A stretch of DNA of 64,000 nucleotides from Candidatus Nitrohelix vancouverensis (GCA_015698305.1 CP048620.1:2564001-2628000), one strand, 5' to 3'. Positions 46,296 to 54,699 are shown, counted from the stretch's first letter. Numbers and translations: made by a program. Notes: a model not told the origin generated them from the sequence alone.

Positions 46296-46658
46296 TTATC
46301 GAGAGCTTGAGGAGGAAACCGTCTCGGTTTTCGGCGCGTCTCCGGTCTGCACCGGGATTTGTGGAAGCGTTGGCGTTGTTTTGAGTTTAGCCACTTCTTT
46401 TTCGAGGGAGTTTATCGTGCAATTCTGCTTGATGGAGATTGCTTTCAACTTCACCTTCTCATACTTGCCAAACAGCCAGGCAACGAGAAATCCAGAAGCG
46501 AAGGCTCCCAAAATTGCAATGATGATGGAGGAATGAATGGTTTGCAGATTGAGCTGAAGATCATAATAGTGGATCTCCACTGGCTCCAGATTCACCAGAG
46601 CCAGGGAGACCACAAGTATCATGAATAGCAGAATTGAAATAACAGTGATCGAACGCAT
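46296..46658 (-). CDS. LapA-domain (DUF1049) inner-membrane protein
   Basis: A 120-residue protein with two membrane helices (about 4-22 and 43-64) separated by VNLEPVEIHYYDLQLNLQ, then a cytoplasmic coiled coil and a Thr/Ser-rich tail ending SSSSSR. This is the layout of the LapA/YciS family, linked in enterics to control of lipopolysaccharide assembly. Its partner LapB is not seen here. It is convergent with aguA (36-base gap) and 38 bases after the next gene on the same strand. Confidence 0.8.
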   Translation of the reverse strand: MRSITVISILLFMILVVSLALVNLEPVEIHYYDLQLNLQTIHSSIIIAILGAFASGFLVAWLFGKYEKVKLKAISIKQNCTINSLEKEVAKLKTTPTLPQIPVQTGDAPKTETVSSSSSR

Positions 46659-46696
46659 AAGTCTGAGTTAAATAATAAATTAATTATGAAGAGAGA

Positions 46697-47593
46697 TTAC
46701 AGATCGCTATCGTCGTCGTCATCTTCATCGTCAGAATCTTCGTCGTCGCCTTCTTCAGCGTCATCCCCTTCTTCAGCATCATCGCCTTCTGCCGCTTCCT
46801 CTTCTGCAGGAGCCGCAGATTCTTCTTCAGGAGCTTCAGCGGGCGCTTCTTCTACTACAGGTTCTTCTGCCGCAGGTTCCTCTGCAACCGGCTCTCCCAG
46901 ATCAGAATCATCCGCCTGGCTGGTCGCTTCCATAACCTCAATCGTTCCGGCAGGGCTTTGACCTGCAACGCCAAAGTCACTCAGCAATGATTGAATCGCA
47001 TCGGCAATCGAATTGGATTTGGCTTTAACTTCAGAGGAGTCGCCCATTGACAAGTCCTGAACCGTGACCAAAGCCCGTTTCAATTCCATGATCGCCATAG
47101 AGCGTTCGTATTGTCCGACTTTTGCTTTCACGCCGTCTACATTCGCGCTAACAGCATTGATTTTTTCGTCCATTTCCTGACGCAAGGGAGCGATGCTGGC
47201 TTCCAAGCTGTTCACAGCCGAATCCATATCACTGACCTTGCCGCCCATTTCATTGACGGTAGAATCGACCTGGGAAACTGCGCTTCCCATGTGGACCACA
47301 CGACTGTCAAGATCACGGATAAAAAACAAAATGAAGACAATCGCTAACGCCGCCAGACCAAATCCGAGGAACGCAACCGCCTTGAACAAATTAATATCTT
47401 CCTGTCGTTTATCAACTTCAGGAAGTGGCTTCTCGTATTCTTTAGCCAAATCCTCTTCAGGTTCTTTTCCCTGTTCGTAGTACGCGCTGGCGTCTTCTTT
47501 CTCTTCCTTCTTTATTTCTTCAAGACGATCTTCCGGCGTTGGAGCTGGCTTCTGTTCTTCGTTGTTGTCTTTCCCGTCTTCGCTGGCAACCAT
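46697..47593 (-). CDS. Single-pass membrane protein with coiled coil and very acidic tail
   Basis: Not recognised. A 298-residue protein with a charged N-terminal segment of about 70 residues, one membrane helix (about 71-91, AVAFLGFGLAALAIVFILFF), and a heptad-rich coiled coil (about 95-180). The last 80 residues are almost entirely Glu, Ala and Asp, with repeats of EEGDDA. A GGAGG ribosome site precedes the ATG. The acidic tail recalls that of the octaheme cytochrome in this window. It may form a unit with the LapA-domain gene 38 bases downstream. Confidence 0.6.
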   Translation of the reverse strand: MVASEDGKDNNEEQKPAPTPEDRLEEIKKEEKEDASAYYEQGKEPEEDLAKEYEKPLPEVDKRQEDINLFKAVAFLGFGLAALAIVFILFFIRDLDSRVVHMGSAVSQVDSTVNEMGGKVSDMDSAVNSLEASIAPLRQEMDEKINAVSANVDGVKAKVGQYERSMAIMELKRALVTVQDLSMGDSSEVKAKSNSIADAIQSLLSDFGVAGQSPAGTIEVMEATSQADDSDLGEPVAEEPAAEEPVVEEAPAEAPEEESAAPAEEEAAEGDDAEEGDDAEEGDDEDSDDEDDDDDSDL

Positions 47594-47895
47594 ATTTCCT
47601 CCAAATAACCTTATTTTAAAGATTTAAAAATTTCTTAAAAAATTTGTATAATCGAATATGTAAATAAGAGTGTTTTCAGGTTTCTCTTTAAGCTAAAGGA
47701 TCGATCCCGAAAAACAACTCTTTAAAATACTTAAAGTTGTGAAAGCATTTCCCAAAGAAGAGCGATATAATGGGGGGAGTCGCCTTCCCCTGAACTTGCA
47801 AGGTATGCAAGGTCTTGAACAATAAAATACAACGCTCGCCTTCGTTCACAGAGCATTTAAGAAGGCGTACGCTTCCAAAGGACTCTAAGCGAAAA
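47594..47895. other. Divergent intergenic region
   Basis: 302 bases separate the acidic-tail gene (-) from the rhodanese gene (+). On the + strand TATAAT hexamers occur at 47647-47652 and 47766-47771; the first has TTAAAA 17 bases upstream, a weak pair. A GGGG/CCCC stem-loop could form near 47773-47790. I see no gene here; an in-frame extension of the rhodanese ORF upstream of 47896 looks non-coding. Confidence 0.35.
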
Positions 47896-48840
47896 ATGAA
47901 GACTGATATTACAAGTGGGTCAGTGTTTTTGTCAAGAAAAAACAAAATTTTTCAGGCTCTATTTTTAGCTCTGATCCTGTTCACTTTAAACGACGTTGAT
48001 GCTGTATTTGCAGGGGTTTCAGCGAATCTCCTCATTCAACCGCAACAACTCATGAGCATGGATAAAAATGACCGGATCGTTATCGATTCGAGGTCGTCCT
48101 GGAAATATTTTCTGGAGCATATTCCCGGCGCCGCCAATGTCTCCGACTGGAGAGAATTCACCGTAAAAGGCAAAGACGTTCCCGGCGTGCTGATTGACGA
48201 CAAACAGCAACTCGCCAAACTATTGAGCGATCACGGTATCCAGCATGGAAAAACAATTGTCATCTATGGCGAACCTTCCGACCCCTGGCGAACGGATGGA
48301 CGCATTTTCTGGATGCTCGAATACTTTGGATTTTCCAACGTAAAACTTCTGGAAGGTGGGGTTTCCGCATGGAAGGAAGCTGGCGGAGAGGTCGAACGCG
48401 GCCGCGACCATGCCCCAACATCCAATCTAAAAGCGCAGGAAATCAATTTCAATCCCGCCGTCCACGCAGACAAAAGCTATATCAACGAACGCTTGAGCGC
48501 AAAAACTCTGGCAATCATTGATAACCGGACGGAAGAAGAGTATAAGGGGGCCACGCCTTACGGATCGCAACGGGGCGGGCATATTCCCACCGCAATCCAT
48601 ATCGACTGGAGAGATTTTTATTCGAGCGAAGGGCGGCTCCACTCCCCCGACACCCTCATGGCTTTAATGAAAACTTACGGCCTGGATGACTCCAGAGAAG
48701 TTGTGGTTTACTGCACCGGCGGCGTCCGTTCTTCCATGGCCTATTTTGTTTTTAAATACCTGGGCTATTCCGTCAGAAACTACGACGGCTCGTGGTGGGA
48801 CTGGAGCAATGATTCAAACTTACCGGTGGAAAATACCTAG
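47896..48840 (+). CDS. Exported two-domain rhodanese (sulfurtransferase)
   Basis: A 314-residue thiosulfate/mercaptopyruvate-type sulfurtransferase. The start at 47896 places a signal-like helix (FQALFLALILFTLNDVDAVFA) near the N-terminus, so the protein is probably periplasmic or membrane-tethered. The first rhodanese domain (about 50-165) has IVIYGEPSDPWRT where an active Cys would be, so it is non-catalytic, as usual in tandem rhodaneses. The second domain has the active loop VVVYCTGGVRSSMA. Its stop directly abuts the Rieske ferredoxin start, implying a shared role such as sulfur transfer or sulfur-compound oxidation. Confidence 0.85.
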   Translation: MKTDITSGSVFLSRKNKIFQALFLALILFTLNDVDAVFAGVSANLLIQPQQLMSMDKNDRIVIDSRSSWKYFLEHIPGAANVSDWREFTVKGKDVPGVLIDDKQQLAKLLSDHGIQHGKTIVIYGEPSDPWRTDGRIFWMLEYFGFSNVKLLEGGVSAWKEAGGEVERGRDHAPTSNLKAQEINFNPAVHADKSYINERLSAKTLAIIDNRTEEEYKGATPYGSQRGGHIPTAIHIDWRDFYSSEGRLHSPDTLMALMKTYGLDDSREVVVYCTGGVRSSMAYFVFKYLGYSVRNYDGSWWDWSNDSNLPVENT

Positions 48841-49155
48841 ATGACGGCATTTGTTGAAGTGGCTCATATTGACGACCTGCAATCGAAAGACAGAGTGCGG
48901 GTCGAGTGGGATGGCAGGCGCGTTACCATCTTCAAAATTGAAGAAAAATTTTATGCGATTCTGGATACCTGCCCGCATAAAAAAACAGCTCCGCTTCTGC
49001 GCGGAACCCTGGACGGCGTGGGCATCAAATGCCCCAATCATGGATTTCGCTTTGATCTGGAAACCGGTCAATGCGCTGTCAGCGACGATTTCAACACCAC
49101 CGTCTTTTCCGTCAAAGTGGAAGATGGAAAAATTTTTCTGGCGCCACGCAACTGA
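48841..49155 (+). CDS. Rieske-type [2Fe-2S] ferredoxin
   Basis: A 104-residue soluble Rieske protein of the NirD/dioxygenase-ferredoxin type. The cluster motifs are CPHKKTAPL (Cys, His) and CPNHGFRFDL (Cys, His), without the extra disulfide cysteines of bc-complex Rieske proteins. It has no signal or membrane helix. Such proteins pass electrons to oxygenases or act as the small subunit of nitrite reductase; neither partner is adjacent. Its ATG follows the rhodanese stop with no gap. Confidence 0.88.
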   Translation: MTAFVEVAHIDDLQSKDRVRVEWDGRRVTIFKIEEKFYAILDTCPHKKTAPLLRGTLDGVGIKCPNHGFRFDLETGQCAVSDDFNTTVFSVKVEDGKIFLAPRN

Positions 49156-49220
49156 ACTTCTCAGAACTCGACCCGGCGCTCCCGATTGAACGCCGATCGC
49201 AAGATTGATTAGCGCTTGGA

Positions 49221-49607
49221 CTAGTGCCGGCCAGAACCTTCATGACTGTGATTCGAACCCTCTTCCTGCGGCGCATGTTCCTGACCGGACCCCTCTCCCA
49301 TCATGGGGTTTCTCATCGGTCGACCCAAGGCTTCCGAGGCATGTTTCAACGCTTCATTGTAATGCGTCAAGGCTTCACGCGCATGTCCCAGAGCCTCGCT
49401 ACCATGCATTTTCAAATCGGAATTTGCATCATCCATTTTCAGGCCAAACTCCAGATGCTTGACCATCTCTTCAAGGTGCAGATAGCCTTCTTCGCCGTGC
49501 CCCAGCGCAACACTTGCATGGCCCATTGATTGAGCCTGTGCATTACCAGCGAGCAGTAACAACATGGCGGCGCCTAGCGACCATTTATGCAATCCGTATA
49601 ATTTCAT
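49221..49607 (-). CDS. SmbP-like His-rich periplasmic metal-binding protein
   Basis: A 128-residue exported protein with a signal peptide (about 1-25, cleaved near NAQAQ). The mature part has helices with His at regular spacing, for example SVALGHGEEGYLHLEEMVKH and ALTHYNEALKHASEALG, closely resembling the four-helix SmbP copper-binding protein of Nitrosomonas. A short Gly/Glu/His tail adds more potential ligands. Length and repeat pattern fit SmbP, which binds copper and other divalent metals; a role in metal storage or detoxification is inferred. It is convergent with the rhodanese-Rieske pair. Confidence 0.72.
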   Translation of the reverse strand: MKLYGLHKWSLGAAMLLLLAGNAQAQSMGHASVALGHGEEGYLHLEEMVKHLEFGLKMDDANSDLKMHGSEALGHAREALTHYNEALKHASEALGRPMRNPMMGEGSGQEHAPQEEGSNHSHEGSGRH

Positions 49608-49774
49608 TTTAACCCCCAGTAAATTGATAGCGATTTCTCCGGCTCAACCTCATTGTCGATCCTCCAGCTATTTTAAAACCTTTTGACGCAGGAAAAAACA
49701 TCAAAAACAAAATTCAGCCAGACAATCTGACGCCCCAGAACAGTTCTCAGGCGATTCGAAGTCTTTGATCAAAC

Positions 49775-49802
49775 AAAAAAGCCCCTGGTCTGCGCCAGGG
49801 GC
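49775..49802 (-). terminator. Rho-independent terminator after fliE
   Basis: On the - strand GCCCCTGG (49795-49802) pairs perfectly with CCAGGGGC (49781-49788) around a 6-base loop, followed by six Ts (49775-49780). It lies 32 bases after the fliE stop and ends that transcript. Confidence 0.88.
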
Positions 49803-49834
49803 TTGCAATACTTATTCAGAAGAGAGGACTTCAA

Positions 49835-50155
49835 TCAGACTTGCATACGCATCACTTCCTGATAGGCCTCAACAATTTTATTTCTCACCTGCATCGTTAA
49901 GCGAAACGCCAGATCGGCCTTGCCGACAGCGATCATGGTTTCATGAATATTGCCGGTTTTACCCGTTGCAAAATCCTCAATCGCCGTATCCGCTTCCTTT
50001 TGCAGATCGTTCACCTTCTGCAAGGATTCGGACAGAGTGTCCGCAAACGATACGTTCTCTTCAGCGCCGCTCCCCTGCTCCGGTTTTTTGACTCCAGCCG
50101 AAGGGTTGAGGCCCTGAAGACTTTTTAAATTTGACTGTAAAGTGATGTCTTTCAT
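49835..50155 (-). CDS. fliE: Flagellar hook-basal body protein FliE
   Basis: A 106-residue junction protein between the MS ring and the flagellar rod. The conserved C-terminal half is present: VSFADTLSESLQKVNDLQ, then GNIHETMIAVGKADLAFRLT and RNKIVEAYQEVMRMQV. Length is standard. It lies 87 bases after flgB with its own candidate promoter in the gap, and flgC, which normally separates flgB and fliE, is missing. Confidence 0.93.
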   Translation of the reverse strand: MKDITLQSNLKSLQGLNPSAGVKKPEQGSGAEENVSFADTLSESLQKVNDLQKEADTAIEDFATGKTGNIHETMIAVGKADLAFRLTMQVRNKIVEAYQEVMRMQV

Positions 50156-50186
50156 ATCAAATCAAAAATTAGTTTTCAACTCTTAT

Positions 50187-50215
50187 AATCTATAGCGAAG
50201 CCGCCAATTTGTCAA
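50187..50215 (-). promoter_or_regulatory. Candidate sigma-70-type promoter of fliE
   Basis: On the - strand TTGACA (50210-50215, perfect -35), 17 bases, then TAGATT (50187-50192). The predicted start lies near 50180, about 25 bases before the fliE ATG. It is located in the short flgB-fliE gap. Confidence 0.5.
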
Positions 50216-50242
50216 TGGGATAACTCCCCCTGCCGAGCTCGA

Positions 50243-50668
50243 TTATTGCTGCGGTAGCTCAGTGATTGCGGCGCGCACGGTGGATCCGCGTTTCATCATC
50301 ATGGCGATAGTCGCGTTGTACTGAATCTGGTTTTCCGCCAGTTTGGTCATCTCTTTATCGACATTTACATTATTGCCGTTAGACCGGGCCGCATCCAGCT
50401 CTTCAAACACTTCCGGTTCCAGCGATTTCAAACTTTCCTTGGAAGGCCCCATATGCTTCGAATTCGTCGAGTTGATGCTCAAGCGGCCCTCCGTATTCAA
50501 TACCTCGCGTAACTGATCCTTGAAATCCAGATCATGGGCTTTGAAACCCGGCGTCTCGGCATTGGTAATATTGCTGGAAATCAGCAGATGCCTCTGCGAA
50601 TTGAAATCCAGGTTTTTCTTCAATAAAAGAGGCGTATTGTCTGAAAATAGTATTTTGTCAATTAGCAT
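50243..50668 (-). CDS. flgB: Flagellar basal-body rod protein FlgB
   Basis: A 141-residue proximal rod protein exported by the flagellar type III system. LISSNITNAETPGFKAHDLD is the rod-family N-terminal signature, and NGNNVNVDKEMTKLAENQIQ with the closing RGSTVRAAITE is FlgB-specific. AAGGAG lies seven bases before the ATG. A strong sigma-54-type promoter is immediately upstream. flgC does not follow. Confidence 0.93.
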   Translation of the reverse strand: MLIDKILFSDNTPLLLKKNLDFNSQRHLLISSNITNAETPGFKAHDLDFKDQLREVLNTEGRLSINSTNSKHMGPSKESLKSLEPEVFEELDAARSNGNNVNVDKEMTKLAENQIQYNATIAMMMKRGSTVRAAITELPQQ

Positions 50669-50692
50669 AGCGTTCTCCTTGATATGGATTAA

Positions 50693-50708
50693 TGCAAACT
50701 CAATGCCA
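50693..50708 (-). promoter_or_regulatory. Sigma-54 promoter of flgB
   Basis: On the - strand the sequence TGGCATT-GAGT-TTGCA matches the sigma-54 consensus (TGGCACG-N4-TTGCA) with GG at -24 and GC at -12 in correct spacing. Transcription would start near 50682, two bases before the AAGGAG ribosome site of flgB. Flagellar rod genes are often sigma-54 dependent, and a GAFTGA activator gene is nearby. Confidence 0.75.
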
Positions 50709-50912
50709 TTATCAGGAGACGCTTCAATATAGTTATAATCGGACTAAATCCCTTAAAACATGAGGCTTTTCATATTGGGACAAAATTTGGCGGGAAGGCC
50801 ACAAGCATGCAAACAGGGAAAATTTTGACTCTTTGAGGAAATTTTTGACGCTTTCCATGACTTGGAAGCAATTTCCCTGAAAAAAATTGTCAACCGTTCA
50901 CTCACAATTCAG

Positions 50913-51509
50913 TCAATCGCCTTTTGATATTTTATATTTTAACGACCACTCCTTTGCCAACCTCTGCGCTTCCTGTATCTGCTCCGGGGTCATTAGTTCG
51001 GCCAGTTTATCTCTCATCAGGCGCCCGTCTTCGTGTCCGTTTGCCGCGGCGATATTAAACCATTGGTGTGAAAGAATATAACTCTGCAACACGCCCTTCC
51101 CAGAACCGTAAATCATACCAAGGTTATATTGTGAGGTGGCGTTTCCCTGACGCGCCGCACGTCTGTACCAGGTGAAAGATTTGACATCATCCTGTTCTGT
51201 TCCAAGTCCATTCCGATACATTAGGCCGAGGGCGGACTGCGCCGTCATGTCTCCCTGTTCAGCTGAAAGGCGGTACCACTTCAGAGCTTCCTGATAATTC
51301 AAGGTCAATTTCACACCGTCGAGATACTCACTTCCAAGCAGGAATTGAGCTTCTGCATTCCCCTGCTCGGCGGAGCGTTTTATTTCTTCTATTGTTTCAA
51401 ATGGATCGCCGGTCTCGTTTTCAACACTTTTCTCTCCAGCAAATACAGTCGTTCCTGAAAACAAAAAAATGAATGCAACGCAAGTAATAGATTTCAGCAA
51501 ACGTTTCAT
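50913..51509 (-). CDS. Exported Sel1-repeat protein
   Basis: A protein of about 198 residues with a signal peptide (LLKSITCVAFIFLFSGTTVFA) and three to four Sel1-like (TPR-type) repeats: GNAEAQFLLGSEYLDG, GDMTAQSALGLMYRNG and GNATSQYNLGMIYGSG, plus a weaker last unit. The ATG at 51509 is chosen for its GGGAGGGG ribosome site; the upstream ten in-frame codons have none. Sel1 repeats bind other proteins and are common in envelope and signalling proteins. It is divergent from the sigma-54 activator gene. Confidence 0.87.
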   Translation of the reverse strand: MKRLLKSITCVAFIFLFSGTTVFAGEKSVENETGDPFETIEEIKRSAEQGNAEAQFLLGSEYLDGVKLTLNYQEALKWYRLSAEQGDMTAQSALGLMYRNGLGTEQDDVKSFTWYRRAARQGNATSQYNLGMIYGSGKGVLQSYILSHQWFNIAAANGHEDGRLMRDKLAELMTPEQIQEAQRLAKEWSLKYKISKGD

Positions 51510-51613
51510 CGAACCCCTCCCTGTTATTATTATCCGCATGCCAATCAGGATTATACCTTATAAATAAATCCCGGGCATCAGCAAGCCCGGCCCCGGTGTT
51601 TCGCTCCCAAACC

Positions 51614-51647
51614 TACACATTATTATGTAATTACTGCTATAATGTGT
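51614..51647 (+). promoter_or_regulatory. Extended -10 promoter of activator gene with embedded inverted repeat
   Basis: TGCTATAAT (51635-51643) is a perfect extended -10; TACACA (51614-51619) lies 18 bases upstream as a moderate -35. A 9-bp perfect inverted repeat, ACACATTAT (51615-51623) and ATAATGTGT (51639-51647), spans the promoter and overlaps both elements, so a dimer bound there would block transcription. Start near 51650, 32 bases before the ATG. Confidence 0.6.
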
Positions 51648-51681
51648 CGAAAATAGCGTCAACCCACTCCTCATTGGAAAA

Positions 51682-54525
51682 ATGTCTCAGGAACTGGATG
51701 ATTTAAGCAAAAAGCTCAGGAATTTTGGCAAGGAAAACCTGTCCGATATCCTGCATTTCATGGCCACCGAGTTGAGGGATCTCTACCGCTGTCGCTATGT
51801 GCGTATTTATCTGGAAGACCTCTACGAAGGAATGCTCATTTGCCAATATGTAGCGGGTTCTGGCCATGCGGACGATCCCTCCATCACCCAGTTCATCGCT
51901 CCGCCAAAATCCTTTATGTCGCGTGCTTTCTTCGAGAATCGCATGCTCCTGTCCTGGAACACGCCGGAGGGACTGAATGACAATGAGGACCCTTTCGCGC
52001 AGATTTCCGGGATCAGATCATCCGCCATCTTTCCAATCACCCATCAGTTGAGGTCGATTGGCGCGCTCAGTCTGGACTGGGAGAAAAAGAAATCCTGGCT
52101 TGCCGAACCGCAGATCGCTGACATACAAAATTTCCTTTCACTAAACAGCGGTTCCATCGACAAGGCGAAACGTTTTCATCAGCAGATTTCATTTTCCAGG
52201 CACCTCGATCTGGCGCGCAAGAAGGAAGCGGCCTGGCGCATGGTTCGCTCAGCGGTCAATCTCATCGACAAGCTCGCGCTCGCATCGGTGCTCGTGCCCT
52301 CTTCCACACAGAACCCCATCACGCAATCGAAAAAACCCATGGACCTTGTAGAAGTGATGGCGGTGTATTCAAGAGACAAAAACGACGCGCTGGTGTATTC
52401 AAATAACGACCAGATCAGCATCGCCAATAGCGAAAACCTGATAAACCGTATTGTCGATTACGACCCCGAACGCGGTCTGGTTGCGCGGAGCAAACGGCAA
52501 GGGGCGATTTACACGGCGGATATCATGGAGGAGTCTTTCACCCGAAAAGCCATCACCAGCAAGATCAATCTGGTGTCGCTCTACCAGATTTCCAAATTTG
52601 CAAAATCCGGCGGGCAGTTCATTTGCGCAGTGCATTATTACACCAACGAGCAACACGAATTCACCGAGTTTGAAAAACGCCTTCTTGAAGATCACGCCTC
52701 GATGATCGAGCAATTGATCGTTGAAGAAACGCCGGAGCGAATCGAAATACAAATCCTCTCCGAGATCGAGGAACTGCTCTCCAATCACGAAGACACGCTT
52801 CAGGAGTTTCTCCATAAAATCCTCGACAAGGTTTCTGAATTGATCGGTTCGGCCTGCGGCTCCGTTTCCATTCTTCAGGCAATCGACGGCAAGCCCTGCC
52901 TTGTCGTCGAAACGGAGGACGGTAAAATGGTGGGCGCCAAATCGCGCGGCTGGATGAAAAGTAAAATCCCGCTCCTGCTCGTCGGCGGCGAGGAACTGGC
53001 CGTGCATGAACGTTCACTGAACGGCTACTGCGCGCACACCGCCCGCCCCGTTCTGGTGAACAACGTTCATGATCGCAAGGAAACCAAGGGTTTCTATCGC
53101 AACTTCCTTTCCACCGTTCAATCGGAACTGGCAGTGCCTATCATTTACGGTTCCAGCGTCATCGGGGTGATAACACAAGACAGCTTCAGAAAACATTCAT
53201 TCACCGCCGAGCATAAACGAATTCTACAGATCATCGCCAGCCTGATAAGCCAGAAGGTCTACAACCTGACTCAAATCGAAGAGCTGAGACAACAGACCAT
53301 TCACGTCAAACGCGACATCGAGTACCGCGACCCGAAAGTCTCTTCCTACTATTTTGGCAACGTGATCGGAAAAAGTTCCAAGATCCATCATCTCGTCCGG
53401 CAGATCGACACCGTGGTGGAATCGGTGTGCCGACGCATGTTGAACTGGGACGACGCGCCGCAGACCGAGACCATGATGGGCTTGCCCTGCCTGCTCATCA
53501 ATGGCCCCACCGGCGCGGGCAAGGAATTTTTCTTTAATAATATTTACTCGCGCATTTCGGAAATCTTCCAAACAGAGAAAGGCGTTCATTTCAAAACGCC
53601 GCTCCGAAAAACCAATATCGCCGCCTATAGCGGCGAGTTGACCTACTCCGAATTGTTTGGTCACGCCAAGGGAGCGTTCACCGGCGCCGAAATGCAACGG
53701 CGCGGCATTCTGGAAGAAGCCGACGGCGGCGTCGTTTTTCTCGATGAGATTGGCGACGCGGACCCGAAGACACAGGTTCAGCTCCTGCGCTTTCTCGACA
53801 CCGGCGTCTTTGTCAGGCTGGGGGAAAACCAGCCCAAACACTCCAGAATTTTCCTGATCGCCGCCACCAACAAAAACCTGCGCGAAGAAATCCGCCAGGG
53901 GGCTTTCCGAGAAGACCTTTATCAAAGGCTCAACGCTCTGAGTTTTCACATTCCCAGCCTCAATGATCGGAAGGAAGACATCGAAGATCTGGCGACCCAC
54001 TTCCTTGGAATCCTCGAGCAGACTTATCGCGTCAACGGAGAAGACAAGTCGCCCCTGCAACTGGCGTCTGGAGCGATCGACTTTCTCAAAGCGCACCATT
54101 TCAAAGGAAATGTGAGGGAATTGAAAAACATCCTACTGCGCTCAATGTTGTTTTGCAGAAACGGCGTCATCACCCGCAACGACGTCGCCGACGCCTTGCA
54201 ATCCGATCCGGTAGTCACCGTCGACCCCTCCGTTTCTCAAACCGAAGAAGAATCCATTTTGGATCGACTGGAGTCCGGGCAAGGCGATTTCTGGTCCGAG
54301 GTGCATCTGCCCTTCAAACGAAACCAACTGACGCGTGAAGCGGTTTTGTCTCTCTATGAAAACGCTAAAGATCGTTACCATGCCAATTTACCCGGTCTGG
54401 CCGTTAAATTGCGCGCGGTCCGATCCGATTTTGAAAACGACCCTCAGGAGAAAAGACGCTTTCTCAGTTTCAAGAATTTTCTCTACAAAACCATAAAAAT
54501 CACCCAGGCGTCATCGCGTCGCTGA
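51682..54525 (+). CDS. Sigma-54-dependent activator with multiple GAF domains
   Basis: A 947-residue enhancer-binding-type regulator. Three GAF-like regions (about 10-165, 215-355 and 365-530) precede an AAA+ domain with Walker A NGPTGAGKE (near 606-613), the sigma-54 contact loop HAKGAFTGAE (GAFTGA near 663), Walker B VVFLDEIGDAD and the R-finger region FREDLYQRLNALSFHIPSL. No response-regulator receiver domain is present, so input is probably a small ligand or another protein at the GAF domains. The last 90 residues do not match the usual Fis-type helix-turn-helix, but a looser NLPGLAVKL...FKNFLYKTIKI arrangement could be a divergent one. A likely target, the flgB sigma-54 promoter, is 1 kb away. 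Confidence 0.88.
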   Translation: MSQELDDLSKKLRNFGKENLSDILHFMATELRDLYRCRYVRIYLEDLYEGMLICQYVAGSGHADDPSITQFIAPPKSFMSRAFFENRMLLSWNTPEGLNDNEDPFAQISGIRSSAIFPITHQLRSIGALSLDWEKKKSWLAEPQIADIQNFLSLNSGSIDKAKRFHQQISFSRHLDLARKKEAAWRMVRSAVNLIDKLALASVLVPSSTQNPITQSKKPMDLVEVMAVYSRDKNDALVYSNNDQISIANSENLINRIVDYDPERGLVARSKRQGAIYTADIMEESFTRKAITSKINLVSLYQISKFAKSGGQFICAVHYYTNEQHEFTEFEKRLLEDHASMIEQLIVEETPERIEIQILSEIEELLSNHEDTLQEFLHKILDKVSELIGSACGSVSILQAIDGKPCLVVETEDGKMVGAKSRGWMKSKIPLLLVGGEELAVHERSLNGYCAHTARPVLVNNVHDRKETKGFYRNFLSTVQSELAVPIIYGSSVIGVITQDSFRKHSFTAEHKRILQIIASLISQKVYNLTQIEELRQQTIHVKRDIEYRDPKVSSYYFGNVIGKSSKIHHLVRQIDTVVESVCRRMLNWDDAPQTETMMGLPCLLINGPTGAGKEFFFNNIYSRISEIFQTEKGVHFKTPLRKTNIAAYSGELTYSELFGHAKGAFTGAEMQRRGILEEADGGVVFLDEIGDADPKTQVQLLRFLDTGVFVRLGENQPKHSRIFLIAATNKNLREEIRQGAFREDLYQRLNALSFHIPSLNDRKEDIEDLATHFLGILEQTYRVNGEDKSPLQLASGAIDFLKAHHFKGNVRELKNILLRSMLFCRNGVITRNDVADALQSDPVVTVDPSVSQTEEESILDRLESGQGDFWSEVHLPFKRNQLTREAVLSLYENAKDRYHANLPGLAVKLRAVRSDFENDPQEKRRFLSFKNFLYKTIKITQASSRR

Positions 54526-54568
54526 ACCCAGTCCCAGGCAATGAGTGATTTTTTTCGTTGTTTGACTC

Positions 54569-54598
54569 TAGACCTTTGTCACAGATTTTTGTTATACT
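54569..54598 (+). promoter_or_regulatory. Candidate ahcY promoter; leader carries a hairpin
   Basis: TAGACC (54569-54574), 18 bases, then TATACT (54593-54598) with an extended TG (54590-54591). Transcription would start near 54605, giving a leader of about 95 bases with a 6-bp stem CCGTCT (54634-54639)/AGACGG (54655-54660). I could not match this leader to the known SAH riboswitch. Confidence 0.5.
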
Positions 54599-54699
54599 AA
54601 AGGCAGAGTTTTAAATCCTTCCCGTGAATCATGCCGTCTTCTCAGCTTTCAAGTAGACGGATTCAAATACATTCATATCAATCATTCTAAGGAGTAGAG

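Noticed and set aside
47815-47895. Upstream extension of the rhodanese gene
   Set aside because: The extra 27 residues are basic and precede a signal-like helix; the Met at 47896 gives a more normal N-terminus, though neither start has a strong ribosome site.
54600-54699. Possible SAH riboswitch before ahcY
   Set aside because: The leader has a simple hairpin but I could not find the conserved bases and pseudoknot arrangement of that riboswitch.
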